From a virus: a stretch of DNA of 34,164 bases. Numbering within the stretch: the stretch's first letter is position 1; every line of letters starts with the position of its first letter. Shown piece by piece: positions 14,990-22,738 of this stretch. The notes under the pieces were generated by a model, which saw only the letters and a list, made by a program, of their open reading frames with translations, searched no databases and was not told the DNA's origin. The stretch lies in IMG/VR virus record IMGVR_UViG_3300018426_000080, positions 1-34,164 of that record; one strand, 5' to 3'. Both the position numbers and the translations under genes were made by a program.

Positions 14990-15968
14990 TTAAAAACTCC
15001 GTATAATCATTTGCTGTATCACTCATTTTTACAAGATTCCATTTGCTACAGAATTTCATAAAATGAATGCCAATTTGACTGACCGGCTCTTTATTTACCG
15101 CTTCAGTTACTCTAGCCTTACATTCAGCCTTAATTTCGTCAGGTTGTGCTGTAAGATCTATAAGTGTTCTATTACGTTCAAAATCATCTCTAACTCTATG
15201 TTCAACTTCTTCGTGGTCTACCCAACGTTGGAGCATAAAGTTATTATAATTATAACCTGCATTGAGTCTATCTTCAAATGCTTCTGTTATACCAGTTTTG
15301 TTTTTACTGCCTTTAAGTCTTGCACCTGGGTATGCACTAAATACATTGTCACTAGCATCACCTCTAATACATTTCTCAAACAAAACAAATTCTGGATCAA
15401 TTGCTTTCTTAGGCTCGCCTGTCTTTTTATCTATAACCCATTCACCTGTCTTAGCATTTTTAAAGCCTTCTAAACTTACTATTTGATCTGTAGTGCCGTT
15501 ATACTGTGTAACATTTTCTGCAAGTAATTGATAAAAGTCACTGTCTGTGCTCACAATAACATGATCGTCTTCTGGATGTTGTTGTATCCATGTAGCAATC
15601 AAATCATCTGCTTCTGCATTTTCCTGTCTAATAACACTGCAATTAGACTTGTTTTTAAAGAACTCTATTAAGTCATTGTATGCTTCAAAGAACAGTTCAT
15701 CATCTTCTTGTTCTTTTACACTGCGTTGATCTCTGATCACTTTACGATTTGCTTTATAAGGAGTATAAAAGTCCTTACGCCAACTGCGACCTTCTAGGCA
15801 CATTACTACATGGGTACCACCAAAGTCTCTCCAACACTTCTTAATGCTGTTGAACATGATGTGCATAGCCATGCCTACACGCATGTCAATGTCTTTGCCG
15901 CCGCCTACATGTTTAGCACGGAAGAACATGTTTAAACTGTCTACAAGAATATAAGTATTCTTACTCAT
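14976..15968 (-). CDS. 5'-3' exonuclease, FEN/T4 RNase H-like
   Basis: The 330-residue protein begins with VDSLNMFFRAKH, whose Asp is a metal ligand of the PIN/FEN fold. It continues with YKANR (helical-arch basic residues), ENAEADDLIATW and VSTDSDFYQLL. These are the acidic metal-binding motifs of 5'-nucleases such as T4 rnh, which removes RNA primers from lagging strands. Length is close to T4 RNase H (305 aa). The ATG overlaps the upstream stop (ATGA). It fits with the polymerase and clamp at 25770-29507 as the replication set. Confidence 0.85.
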   Translation of the reverse strand: MSKNTYILVDSLNMFFRAKHVGGGKDIDMRVGMAMHIMFNSIKKCWRDFGGTHVVMCLEGRSWRKDFYTPYKANRKVIRDQRSVKEQEDDELFFEAYNDLIEFFKNKSNCSVIRQENAEADDLIATWIQQHPEDDHVIVSTDSDFYQLLAENVTQYNGTTDQIVSLEGFKNAKTGEWVIDKKTGEPKKAIDPEFVLFEKCIRGDASDNVFSAYPGARLKGSKNKTGITEAFEDRLNAGYNYNNFMLQRWVDHEEVEHRVRDDFERNRTLIDLTAQPDEIKAECKARVTEAVNKEPVSQIGIHFMKFCSKWNLVKMSDTANDYTEFLNGRP

Positions 15969-16213
15969 GCCTGTTTCCTTTTAAAATACATTATTACACC
16001 GTATAAACTAATTAAAAACCAAAATACTTCTATAACTATACTTGCAATGTTAGGCGTATAAATCAAACTAACAGTAACAAGTATTGCAACTAATAGATTA
16101 TTAAAACTGTACCAAAACCCTTTAGGATCTATCTTATCAAGTTGTAGCAAGGCGTATGTAACAACTAATAGTGCTACGCCTGTTAATCCTATAATGTCTG
16201 TAATACTAACCAT
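15965..16213 (-). CDS. Small membrane protein (82 aa), CBU_0592-like
   Basis: Three hydrophobic segments are visible at about residues 5-23, 36-52 and 57-77, ending in FKRKQA. The order LTGVALLVVTYALLQLDKI...NNLLVAILVTVSLIY resembles the CBU_0592-like family of small bacterial membrane proteins, whose function is unknown. The promoter-like sequence P5 lies in the upstream gene just before it. The stop overlaps the exonuclease ATG. Confidence 0.7.
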   Translation of the reverse strand: MVSITDIIGLTGVALLVVTYALLQLDKIDPKGFWYSFNNLLVAILVTVSLIYTPNIASIVIEVFWFLISLYGVIMYFKRKQA

Positions 16214-16454
16214 TAATCCCTAAGTCATCATTTATAATAGCATCAAATGGAGATTCTGTCAAGTTCTTAGTTCTTGCTTCTTCAAAATCTCTATTTAGAT
16301 CGTATTTTAGGTGTTTGGAGTAGTTGGTCATGATATATGCTATTTCATCCGAAGACATTTTATCGATGCCCTCTTTAACTACTTGATCAATATCTCTGAC
16401 CAGTTCAGCAAGTTTAGTCTTTGCTCTCGTCTCTATCGTTTTTGATGACGACAT
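16206..16454 (-). CDS. Unknown small helical protein (82 aa)
   Basis: The ATG at 16454 has AGGAG seven bases upstream, so I prefer it to the longer frame at 16478. The protein is helical and charged (MSSSKTIETRAKTKLAELVRDIDQ...). It overlaps the upstream gene by 41 bases. Its last codons double as promoter P5. No family is recognised. Confidence 0.65.
   Translation of the reverse strand: MSSSKTIETRAKTKLAELVRDIDQVVKEGIDKMSSDEIAYIMTNYSKHLKYDLNRDFEEARTKNLTESPFDAIINDDLGING
16234..16262 (-). promoter_or_regulatory. Sigma70-type promoter P5 inside a coding region
   Basis: TTGACA (16262-16257), 17-base spacer, TGC-TATTAT (16239-16234) on the minus strand, within the 3' end of the 82-aa gene. It would drive the CBU_0592-like gene and the exonuclease. 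Confidence 0.65.
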
Positions 16455-16920
16455 CTGCTCGCTCCTGTTGTAATCCATAATCTAAGTCAGCACGTTCCTG
16501 TAGTAATACAGTTTTGCACACATCATTAAACCACTTATTAACTACATCTTCGTCGCTTTTACCAGTATATCCATTCTCATGTAAAAACTTAACAAATTGG
16601 TCGTTCCAGTCTAATTCAATAAAACCTGCTGTTGCATTCTCTGGATTAATATCCATTTTAATAACATTAACATAAGGTTCGTTTTTAATTCCTGCAACCT
16701 TCTTATCGTAATCTGCTCGACTAATCTTTTCGTTTTTAAGATCGATATCTAGTTCTGCTATCAGTTTGTCGTTTTCAGTTTCAGCCTCAATGCCTGCTAA
16801 AACTTTTTCGAGTTCTTCGCCTTCATAATAGTATTCTGCTTCTGCTCTAGCACGAGCCTTGCCCTTAAGACCCCAACTAGCAGGCATCATACTAAACGGT
16901 AATTTTGTTTTCTTTGCCAT
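16414..16920 (-). CDS. Unknown charged protein (168 aa)
   Basis: The ATG at 16920 lies 2 bases after the queE stop. The N-terminus is basic (MAKKTKLPFSMMPASWGLKGKARARAEAEYYYEG) and the rest is an acidic helical protein. It is followed by an overlapping 82-aa gene. No family is recognised. Confidence 0.7.
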   Translation of the reverse strand: MAKKTKLPFSMMPASWGLKGKARARAEAEYYYEGEELEKVLAGIEAETENDKLIAELDIDLKNEKISRADYDKKVAGIKNEPYVNVIKMDINPENATAGFIELDWNDQFVKFLHENGYTGKSDEDVVNKWFNDVCKTVLLQERADLDYGLQQERADVVIKNDRDESKD

Positions 16921-16921
16921 A

Positions 16922-17806
16922 TTATGTACCCCACGCATTACCAAACAGATTAATATGTAGTCTAGGACTAAACTTATAACCTGTATTCATGCATATTTCT
17001 GCTACATTACGTTCTGTTAATGTTTGTTGTTCCAGTGTAGCACCTTCTGGCATTAAGTATACAGAGTCAAGATTTACACCTGACTCTTTATAACTGTTAA
17101 CAAACATATCTACTTCGCTTAAACATTCGTTGTCTCTCACAACAAATTTGTTATATAAAAAACTGTTATCAACTTGATTCATTGTTAGCAATACATCTGG
17201 CTTTAGTGCGTCATCTGTAGTTTCGCCACTAATACTTAGTTTAGGAGATGTACTCCAAGTAACATGCAAGTTAGGTTGCGTTAGGTTAAAGTATGTTACT
17301 AGTTCACTTTTAACATCTTGTGTACCATTTGTTTCAAATGTAACATTCTTTAGTCCTTTCTTTACACAAAGATCTAAAAGGCCCGGCCAAACACGTTGCC
17401 ACCCTAGTAGCGGTTCACCACCTGTGATCACCAAGTGTATGTCTTCACCGTGTTGGCCGGTGAACGTACCGTTGGGAAGTAAACTGGTGATGTGATCAAA
17501 CACCTCTTCAACAGATTTAGTCATCTGTAAATGTTTATACTTCATTGCCCAACTGGCACTGGAATCGCAACCTATTGGCGTAACAGGAAGTTCGTCAATA
17601 GATTTATATGCTTCTGGATGTTCTTTATCCGCTTTAGGATCAGTTGCATATGGCATTTCGTGTACAGGTATAAGATCGCCACGTGGCTGACCAAAACCTG
17701 CACATTCAAAATTACAGCCAAATACTCTAAGGAATACACTAGGCACACCAACAAATCTGCCTTCTCCTTGTACTGAGTAAAATGCTTCGCTATATCTTAG
17801 TTTCAA
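16922..17806 (-). CDS. queE: 7-carboxy-7-deazaguanine synthase (radical SAM)
   Basis: QueE converts 6-carboxy-tetrahydropterin to 7-carboxy-7-deazaguanine (CDG) using S-adenosylmethionine and a 4Fe-4S cluster. The N-terminus (YSEAFYSVQGEGRFVGVPSVFLR) is typical of QueE, and the SAM-binding ITGGEPLL motif follows near residue 127. The cluster cysteines are unusual: Cys31 and Cys35 are C-x3-C as usual, but the usual third Cys two residues later is absent. Cys80 (GCDSSASW) probably replaces it after a 44-residue insertion. The start is TTG at 17806, overlapping the upstream TGA. At 294 residues it is longer than most QueE proteins (about 210-250). It belongs with folE and queD in this window. 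Confidence 0.88.
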   Translation of the reverse strand: MKLRYSEAFYSVQGEGRFVGVPSVFLRVFGCNFECAGFGQPRGDLIPVHEMPYATDPKADKEHPEAYKSIDELPVTPIGCDSSASWAMKYKHLQMTKSVEEVFDHITSLLPNGTFTGQHGEDIHLVITGGEPLLGWQRVWPGLLDLCVKKGLKNVTFETNGTQDVKSELVTYFNLTQPNLHVTWSTSPKLSISGETTDDALKPDVLLTMNQVDNSFLYNKFVVRDNECLSEVDMFVNSYKESGVNLDSVYLMPEGATLEQQTLTERNVAEICMNTGYKFSPRLHINLFGNAWGT

Positions 17807-18318
17807 TGTAAAGTACCTGTTGCGTTATCATCGAATGTCATTGATTTAAGTACATCACTGGGATCAAACTGTCCAATTACATTCGTTAGTTCGTTGTAAA
17901 CCACAGTATGTAGATTACTTACTTCTGAAATATCTCCGTTATCAAGTAGTTCTTCGCAAACTTCTGTAATAACCATTTCTAGCCCTTTTGTAAATAAAAG
18001 TCTAGTATCATCTGATTCTGGAAGAAATACTTTACCAAAGTTAATTAATCCAAAATACATTGTGTCTGAAACTTTCGATACCTCAATATCAATATCGGTG
18101 TCATTACCAATATTTTCTAATTTAAAATTCTTATCTTTAGGAGGAACTTTGTCTGCATAGTAATCAATTACTTCCCAAATTTCCACATAAGATACAGGAT
18201 AACGCTTTTGCACCCATTCAAATGTTTTACCGTCAATCAAACTATCAGCAATGTCTGAAACAATTACACCATTGCCAGATGTTACTACTACGTTTTTACC
18301 TCTAGTCTCTAAACCCAT
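17803..18318 (-). CDS. Unknown protein between folE and queE (171 aa)
   Basis: The gene is locked between folE (TAATG overlap) and queE (TTGA overlap), so all three are likely co-translated. Residues 8-55 contain VVTSGNGVIVSDIADSLIDG, then KRYPVSYVEIWEVIDYY, faintly recalling DUF433-type helix-turn-helix proteins. The rest is acidic and helical. I assign no function; tight coupling suggests a role connected to the 7-deazaguanine pathway. Confidence 0.7.
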   Translation of the reverse strand: MGLETRGKNVVVTSGNGVIVSDIADSLIDGKTFEWVQKRYPVSYVEIWEVIDYYADKVPPKDKNFKLENIGNDTDIDIEVSKVSDTMYFGLINFGKVFLPESDDTRLLFTKGLEMVITEVCEELLDNGDISEVSNLHTVVYNELTNVIGQFDPSDVLKSMTFDDNATGTLH

Positions 18319-19007
18319 TATTTACCACACGCAAATTCTTGTTGAAGTTTAATATTATCCATAAATTCTTTTTTAGTTGCAGGATCGTTTGCAAAAGCAC
18401 CTTCTAATACAGTTGTTTGCGTTAAACTGCTAGTTGCCATGATGCCTCTATTTTCACAACAACCATGTGTTGCTTGAATGTAAACACCAACGTTATCACT
18501 GCCAGTTGCCTTCATAATTTCTCTGGCAACATCATTGCACAATTCTTCTTGTAGTGTACCGCGTCTTGCACACCATTGTGCTATTCGAGTATACTTGCTC
18601 AAGCCGATCAATTTCTCACCTGCAATAATACCAATGTATGCAACGCCTTTTACTGGCTGGTGATGATGAGAACACATGCTAACAAGTTCACTGCGAACAA
18701 CTAACATGCCTTTATATCCTTCTTCAACTTCATTAGGAAAAGCAGTTGCATTAGGCATTGGATCATATCTGCCACTCATTAATTCGTTGATATACATCTT
18801 AGCAAGACGTCTGCCAGTTGCCTGACTGTTAGGATCGTTTTCGATATCAATAACTAAACTGTCTAGTACACTTTCGAACTTAGGCGTCAGTTCATCGATA
18901 AGTGCTTCTTTATCACCTTCGTACATAAACTGAGATATATTATCACCTGCCCAAAACTTACCGTTTGCTTGTTTAATTCTACCTTTTATTACATCACTTA
19001 TCGCCAT
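18318..19007 (-). CDS. folE: GTP cyclohydrolase I
   Basis: The 229-residue enzyme converts GTP to dihydroneopterin triphosphate, the first step of the 7-deazaguanine pathway as well as of folate synthesis. Zinc ligands Cys112, His115 (CSHHHQP) and Cys183 (HGCCENRG) are all present, with spacing as in the E. coli enzyme (Cys110, His113, Cys181). The GLSKYTRIAQWCARRGTLQEEL segment is also typical. It overlaps the DUF465-like gene by 14 bases. A perfect TTGACA-N17-TATAAT promoter (P6) lies about 100 bases upstream, inside that gene. Confidence 0.95.
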   Translation of the reverse strand: MAISDVIKGRIKQANGKFWAGDNISQFMYEGDKEALIDELTPKFESVLDSLVIDIENDPNSQATGRRLAKMYINELMSGRYDPMPNATAFPNEVEEGYKGMLVVRSELVSMCSHHHQPVKGVAYIGIIAGEKLIGLSKYTRIAQWCARRGTLQEELCNDVAREIMKATGSDNVGVYIQATHGCCENRGIMATSSLTQTTVLEGAFANDPATKKEFMDNIKLQQEFACGK

Positions 19008-19197
19008 CTTCTAATCCTTTTATACGCCTTTCTAACAGTCTAATTTCGTCTTTAAGCCTAAGTTTTTGAATCTTATGCTTCTCGACAATATCATCTCTAG
19101 TATAGTTATTATACTCGAGATCTACTTGTTTGTCAAGTTCTTTGTGTTTAATTTTCAGTGCTTCTAGGTGGTTGTGCAAACTTTGTAATGAACTCAT
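18994..19197 (-). CDS. DUF465/YdcH-like coiled-coil peptide (67 aa)
   Basis: The protein is almost entirely helical and charged. It ends with LRLKDEIRLLERRIKGLE, matching the K-x-L-x-L-K-D-E-I pattern of the small YdcH (DUF465) family, whose function is unknown. AGGAGA precedes the ATG, which overlaps the upstream gene by 50 bases. Promoter P6 is embedded in its middle codons. Confidence 0.75.
   Translation of the reverse strand: MSSLQSLHNHLEALKIKHKELDKQVDLEYNNYTRDDIVEKHKIQKLRLKDEIRLLERRIKGLEDGDK
19108..19136 (-). promoter_or_regulatory. Perfect-consensus promoter P6 inside the DUF465-like gene
   Basis: TTGACA (19136-19131), 17-base spacer, TATAAT (19113-19108) on the minus strand, without an extended TGN. 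It would give folE, the 171-aa gene and queE their own transcript. Confidence 0.75.
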
Positions 19198-19381
19198 TGT
19201 CTTCTCCTAAGATTCCGTTCTGCCAATTTTCTACAACATCTTGAGCATAATATATACTTTTGTTTGAAACATCTACAGTACCAAAAAACTCTTTGTCTTT
19301 ATATAAATCTACAAAGTATAACATATCTGGGCCTTGGCTTGTTACCCAATTAGGTTCTCGCCTAATCTCTGCTGTTCTCAT
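19148..19381 (-). CDS. Unknown small protein (77 aa)
   Basis: The ATG at 19381 follows GAGGAG by 8 bases and overlaps the stop of the phosphoribosyltransferase gene; a GTG at 19390 is the alternative. The protein has beta-strands (MLYFVDLYKDKEFFGTVDV) and the helix YAQDVVENWQNG. No family is recognised. Confidence 0.65.
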   Translation of the reverse strand: MRTAEIRREPNWVTSQGPDMLYFVDLYKDKEFFGTVDVSNKSIYYAQDVVENWQNGILGEDNEFITKFAQPPRSTEN

Positions 19382-19842
19382 TTCCACCACTCCTCATAAG
19401 GAAAAACAATCCACGGATCATAATCCGGTGTTAGTTCAGTTGAATAAAAGTCTACATTTTTAAAACTGCTTTGGGTTTTATTAAATAGTGTTGCTACCCT
19501 CCAATCTGCATAGCCAACTTCTTCTTCCATAATAGAAACGATCTCCTTTAATGTTGTTCCTGTGTCGTTTATATCGTCTACAAGTAAAATATTACTGTGG
19601 ACATACTTATTTAGAATTTCTCGCAAATGATTTTTGTTTTTCTGGGACCCGTCTCTAGTCTGCCAATTAAATGCTTCAAACGGTACATTCCAGTAATGAC
19701 TTAACATTACGCCAGGAATATATGCTCCTCTGCCAGGTCCTATAATTATTTCAGGATTATATCTATCATGTGATATTTGTTGATTTATATCTGCTAGTTG
19801 CTTTTCTAAATCTGTGAATGATACATATAACTTATTTGGCAT
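19378..19842 (-). CDS. Purine phosphoribosyltransferase-like protein
   Basis: The 154-residue protein has the PRPP-binding loop ILLVDDINDTGTT (about 85-97), the upstream GPGRGAYIPG loop and the C-terminal WIVFPYEEWW. Together these resemble xanthine-guanine type phosphoribosyltransferases. It would join a purine base to PRPP to make a nucleotide. I chose the ATG at 19842 because GGAG lies 10 bases upstream; an ATG at 19851 is too close to that site. It overlaps galE by 11 bases. Sitting between galE and folE, it could salvage guanine toward GTP for FolE, which is inference. Confidence 0.8.
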   Translation of the reverse strand: MPNKLYVSFTDLEKQLADINQQISHDRYNPEIIIGPGRGAYIPGVMLSHYWNVPFEAFNWQTRDGSQKNKNHLREILNKYVHSNILLVDDINDTGTTLKEIVSIMEEEVGYADWRVATLFNKTQSSFKNVDFYSTELTPDYDPWIVFPYEEWWK

Positions 19843-20788
19843 TAGTTGCATACTCCAATTCTGTGCTAATAATAGTTTCTAAGGTTTGTGTAGGAGACCA
19901 ACCTAACAGGTCATTTGCTTTTGATATGTTTGCACTGGTTACAGCAGGATCACCTATTCTTTTAGGACCGACTACTTGTTTGATAGTTTTACCTGTTTGT
20001 TTTTCTACTTCAGAAATAACTTGTTTAATACTTGTAGTATTACCGCCACCCACATTGAATATATTGCTATCACCGCCATCAAACAAATAGTTAAGTGCGG
20101 CAACATGGGCCATAGCAATGTCTAATACATGAGTATAATCTCTTTGACATGTACCGTCAACAGTAGCATAGTCATCTCCATTGATGGTTAGTTCTTTATC
20201 ATTTAATGCACATTCAACAACAATAGGAACTAAATGCTCTTTAGGATCTAAGCGATATCCTAAGCCTTCGTAACTACCAGCGGCATTAAAATATCTTAAA
20301 CTTGCAAAAGTAAATTCAAATGCATTAGAAAAGTCTTCGAGGATACTTTCCACTATTGCTTTGCTTTTGCCATATGGGGTTATTGGATTAGTAGAATCTA
20401 TCTCTTCGCTTGGAGTACCGTCAGTGTTTCCGTATACAGAACTTGAACTACTGAATACAAAGTACTTAACTCCAGCATCAACAGCATGTTTAAGTAAACT
20501 CACACTATTAGCAACATTATTAAAATAAGTACTATCAGGTGAACTGATGCTGTTAGGCACACTGTGATCAGCGGCTAAATGTATAATAGCATCAGGTTTA
20601 GTTAATTGTATTACACCTTTGAGTTGATGATTATCAATATCAAAAGGATACTGACTTACACCAGGTTGTTCTCGTTTTACTCTATCGATATTAATAACAT
20701 TATATCCGCTATCAACCAACAGTTTACAAGTTACACTACCAATGTATCCGCTACCTCCTGTTACTAAAATTGTTTTATCTTCATTCAT
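19832..20788 (-). CDS. galE: UDP-glucose 4-epimerase-like SDR
   Basis: The 318-residue protein starts with the NAD-binding VTGGSGYIGS (9-18). It continues with the SSSSSVYG strand and the catalytic YGKSK (Tyr-x-x-x-Lys), then RYFNAAG and GTCQRDYTHV typical of GalE. GalE interconverts UDP-glucose and UDP-galactose, or the N-acetyl forms, in the cytosol. Length is slightly below the usual 330-340. The next gene upstream encodes a glycosyltransferase whose stop lies one base before this start, so the epimerase probably supplies its donor sugar. Confidence 0.88.
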   Translation of the reverse strand: MNEDKTILVTGGSGYIGSVTCKLLVDSGYNVINIDRVKREQPGVSQYPFDIDNHQLKGVIQLTKPDAIIHLAADHSVPNSISSPDSTYFNNVANSVSLLKHAVDAGVKYFVFSSSSSVYGNTDGTPSEEIDSTNPITPYGKSKAIVESILEDFSNAFEFTFASLRYFNAAGSYEGLGYRLDPKEHLVPIVVECALNDKELTINGDDYATVDGTCQRDYTHVLDIAMAHVAALNYLFDGGDSNIFNVGGGNTTSIKQVISEVEKQTGKTIKQVVGPKRIGDPAVTSANISKANDLLGWSPTQTLETIISTELEYATNAK

Positions 20789-20789
20789 T

Positions 20790-21833
20790 TTACTTTCCTT
20801 GGATTACTTCGTATAGTGCTTTGCCACTAAAGAAGTCTGATGATAAACTATTAGCCAACTTATCAATTTCTTGTTCATGGTCTATATGTAAAATAAGATT
20901 GATATGTTTGATAAGTTTATCTTTGTTAGCCAAATAACTGTCCCAATTTTCAGTCCAACTACTTGGGTATTTAAAACTATGTCCATACATTTCTGTATAA
21001 CTTAGCCTGTCGGGTACCATAGGGTATGCACCTACTAAAGCACCTTCGAAACAACTAATACCTAGTGTTTCTTGTGTGTTAGCACTAAACACAATTTTAC
21101 TTCTACTTAACAACATATGATATTCATCTTTTGATAAGTTTCGTTCTTGTGCTACAACAAACTCTACATCGGGTATTTCCTTTGCTAAGTCTTTGAATAT
21201 TTCAACTTGCTTTTCAGGAGCAACCCTATGCGGGAATAAGACTAGATCCATTTTGTTAGTTGGAATGTCATATTCTCTTAAAAGGGGTTCCATATATTCC
21301 ATAGGCCAGCCTACTCGATGTATCTTAGATTTATCTACATTAGGAAATGCTTCTAAGAACATGTCTATATGGAATTGTGTTGCAAAGAAATTATGATCAA
21401 ATACATTGAACATACTTTCCTCTGCCAGTCTGCACCATGGTGCATCACCAATCAAACGACCTAGGAAGTCTGCAGGATCATAACTGCCAGCATGCCACAT
21501 GCCGCCAAGTTTAATGTTAACCCCTAACAGTTCTGCCATATATTTTAATTGCAGAACTGTGGGGTTCCATGCATCAGTGTATAAGAAATAATCACCATCT
21601 TTAACTGTACCGTCAGCGAACATTTGACTTATGGTCTTGAGTTGTTCACTTTTCCAGTAATTAGTGCCACTAAAATTTAGAAATGCACCTGGTGTTGTAT
21701 CTTGCGGAGCATCATCAGGACCTGTAATAACTTCCACATCTAATCCAGCATTAGCCATTTGTTTAGGCAAATGTTCTTTCCACTGGGCAGTGTATCTTGT
21801 TTCTACTGGTTCTAGCTCTACAATATATATCAT
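20790..21833 (-). CDS. GT-B fold glycosyltransferase (GT4-like)
   Basis: The 347-residue protein has a C-terminal Rossmann half with VLFPHRVAPEKQVEIF. A donor-site segment (SRSKIVFSANTQETLGISCFEGALVGAYP) contains the paired glutamates (ETLGISCFE) of GT4-like enzymes. The N-terminal half has YFLYTDAWNPTVLQLKY. It probably transfers galactose or glucose from UDP-sugar made by the adjacent GalE. The acceptor is unknown: modified DNA base, virion protein or host glycan. The ATG overlaps the stop of the upstream 51-aa gene (ATGA). Confidence 0.8.
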   Translation of the reverse strand: MIYIVELEPVETRYTAQWKEHLPKQMANAGLDVEVITGPDDAPQDTTPGAFLNFSGTNYWKSEQLKTISQMFADGTVKDGDYFLYTDAWNPTVLQLKYMAELLGVNIKLGGMWHAGSYDPADFLGRLIGDAPWCRLAEESMFNVFDHNFFATQFHIDMFLEAFPNVDKSKIHRVGWPMEYMEPLLREYDIPTNKMDLVLFPHRVAPEKQVEIFKDLAKEIPDVEFVVAQERNLSKDEYHMLLSRSKIVFSANTQETLGISCFEGALVGAYPMVPDRLSYTEMYGHSFKYPSSWTENWDSYLANKDKLIKHINLILHIDHEQEIDKLANSLSSDFFSGKALYEVIQGK

Positions 21834-21985
21834 TTCTTTTTGCCTTTTCCCTCAACAAGACCTCCATAGTCAACAACTTTAGTAACAGGATCGTTTAAAT
21901 TTTGTGCATAGTCATCCAAACGATCTGCTTCTTCTTTGCTGATTACTTCAGGCTTTACTTCGGTATTTGATTCGGTTTCAGCCAT
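21830..21985 (-). CDS. Small acidic peptide (51 aa)
   Basis: The frame reads MAETESNTEVKPEVISKEEA and ends in GKGKKK. It starts 3 bases after the Hc1-like gene's stop and its TGA overlaps the glycosyltransferase ATG (ATGA). No family is recognised, but the coupling on both sides supports it as a gene. Confidence 0.6.
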   Translation of the reverse strand: MAETESNTEVKPEVISKEEADRLDDYAQNLNDPVTKVVDYGGLVEGKGKKK

Positions 21986-21987
21986 AA

Positions 21988-22164
21988 TTACATACTATTT
22001 TTCTTGTCTTGGATCTCGCCTCTTCTTGTTTTAGCAAGTTTGGTAATTTCCATAAGAGCTTTTCTTGCTCTTGCCGCAGATGCTTTAACACCTTTGATTT
22101 CAAAATTGTCTTGTTCTGCTTGATACTCTTCGAAAAGAGCTTTTAGTTTTAAATGTGTTTCCAT
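21988..22164 (-). CDS. Histone H1-like Hc1-type peptide (58 aa)
   Basis: The frame begins METHLKLKALFEEYQAEQ and continues with KASAARARKALMEITKLAK, then RRGEIQDKK. This follows the small Hc1-like family (helix, then R-x-R-K-A-L/M-x-E-x-x-x-L-A, then R-x-E-I-Q), related to the chlamydial histone H1-like protein Hc1. These basic helical proteins bind DNA. AAAGGAG lies before the ATG, and it follows the queD-like gene. It could affect packaging or compaction of the phage or host chromosome. Confidence 0.7.
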   Translation of the reverse strand: METHLKLKALFEEYQAEQDNFEIKGVKASAARARKALMEITKLAKTRRGEIQDKKNSM

Positions 22165-22175
22165 CACTTTCTCCT

Positions 22176-22625
22176 TTATTTTAAACTTTCGAATACATCT
22201 GCTATTGCGTCTGTATCTTCAAAATTTGGACCATCCTGTTCTTCTACAGGATACTCCATTTCGCAACCGTTTTCATTATCTTCGGCTACTGAAATCTTTA
22301 ACCAGCGATTAGGATACATTGCTTGTACATGCTCCGCTAGTTCATCTGCGATCATCTCGCACGATTTATAATCTAATTGTAGTACACTGCTACTGCTGTC
22401 TACTTCAGCATACAGTCTTTCCATCCATCTCTTGAACTGTATAAATTCTACGTCTCTGTCATCATGAAACACTTCAAGCCATACCTTAAAGTGAAAGATG
22501 TGTCTGTGTGGATATCCTAAGAAACTTACATCATCCCAATCGCCTGTTGCTAAATTAGGATCTTCCAAGGCGGCAGGGTACTTGTGAATACCCTCTTTAC
22601 TAAATGTTACCCAAATACTTCTCAT
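22176..22625 (-). CDS. queD: QueD-like 6-carboxytetrahydropterin synthase
   Basis: QueD converts dihydroneopterin triphosphate, made by FolE, to 6-carboxy-tetrahydropterin for QueE. In this 149-residue protein, His14 (GIHKYPAA) with His40 and His42 (YPHRH) fit the three zinc histidines. FKVWLEVFHDDRDVEFIQFKRW matches the strand plus D-x-x-x-x-x-D-F segment. SCEMIADEL matches the usual P-T-x-E-N-L-A region, with Cys89 in it. It is divergent, so the call rests partly on context: folE and queE lie downstream on the same strand. The start overlaps the stop of the 38-aa gene. Confidence 0.72.
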   Translation of the reverse strand: MRSIWVTFSKEGIHKYPAALEDPNLATGDWDDVSFLGYPHRHIFHFKVWLEVFHDDRDVEFIQFKRWMERLYAEVDSSSSVLQLDYKSCEMIADELAEHVQAMYPNRWLKISVAEDNENGCEMEYPVEEQDGPNFEDTDAIADVFESLK

Positions 22626-22738
22626 CTTATACTCGCTGTTCTTGCCTTAGCAATTCTTTTCCTTGCGGCTTTCTTTGCGTGATTTGCATTGTTCTTTTTA
22701 TTATTAAACATTCTTAGTTTGTTGCTCAGTTTTTTCAT
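22622..22738 (-). CDS. Very basic peptide (38 aa)
   Basis: The frame MKKLSNKLRMFNNKK...KKAARKRIAKARTASIR has about fifteen Lys/Arg in 38 residues. ATGA overlaps join it to both neighbours, and GGAG lies before its start. It is probably nucleic-acid binding by charge alone; no family is recognised. A second basic peptide, the Hc1-like one, lies two genes downstream. Confidence 0.6.
   Translation of the reverse strand: MKKLSNKLRMFNNKKNNANHAKKAARKRIAKARTASIR

Noticed and set aside
17803-18318. Calling the gene between folE and queE a DUF433 antitoxin-like protein
   Set aside because: Similarity is limited to one short helix pattern and the protein is more than twice the usual length.
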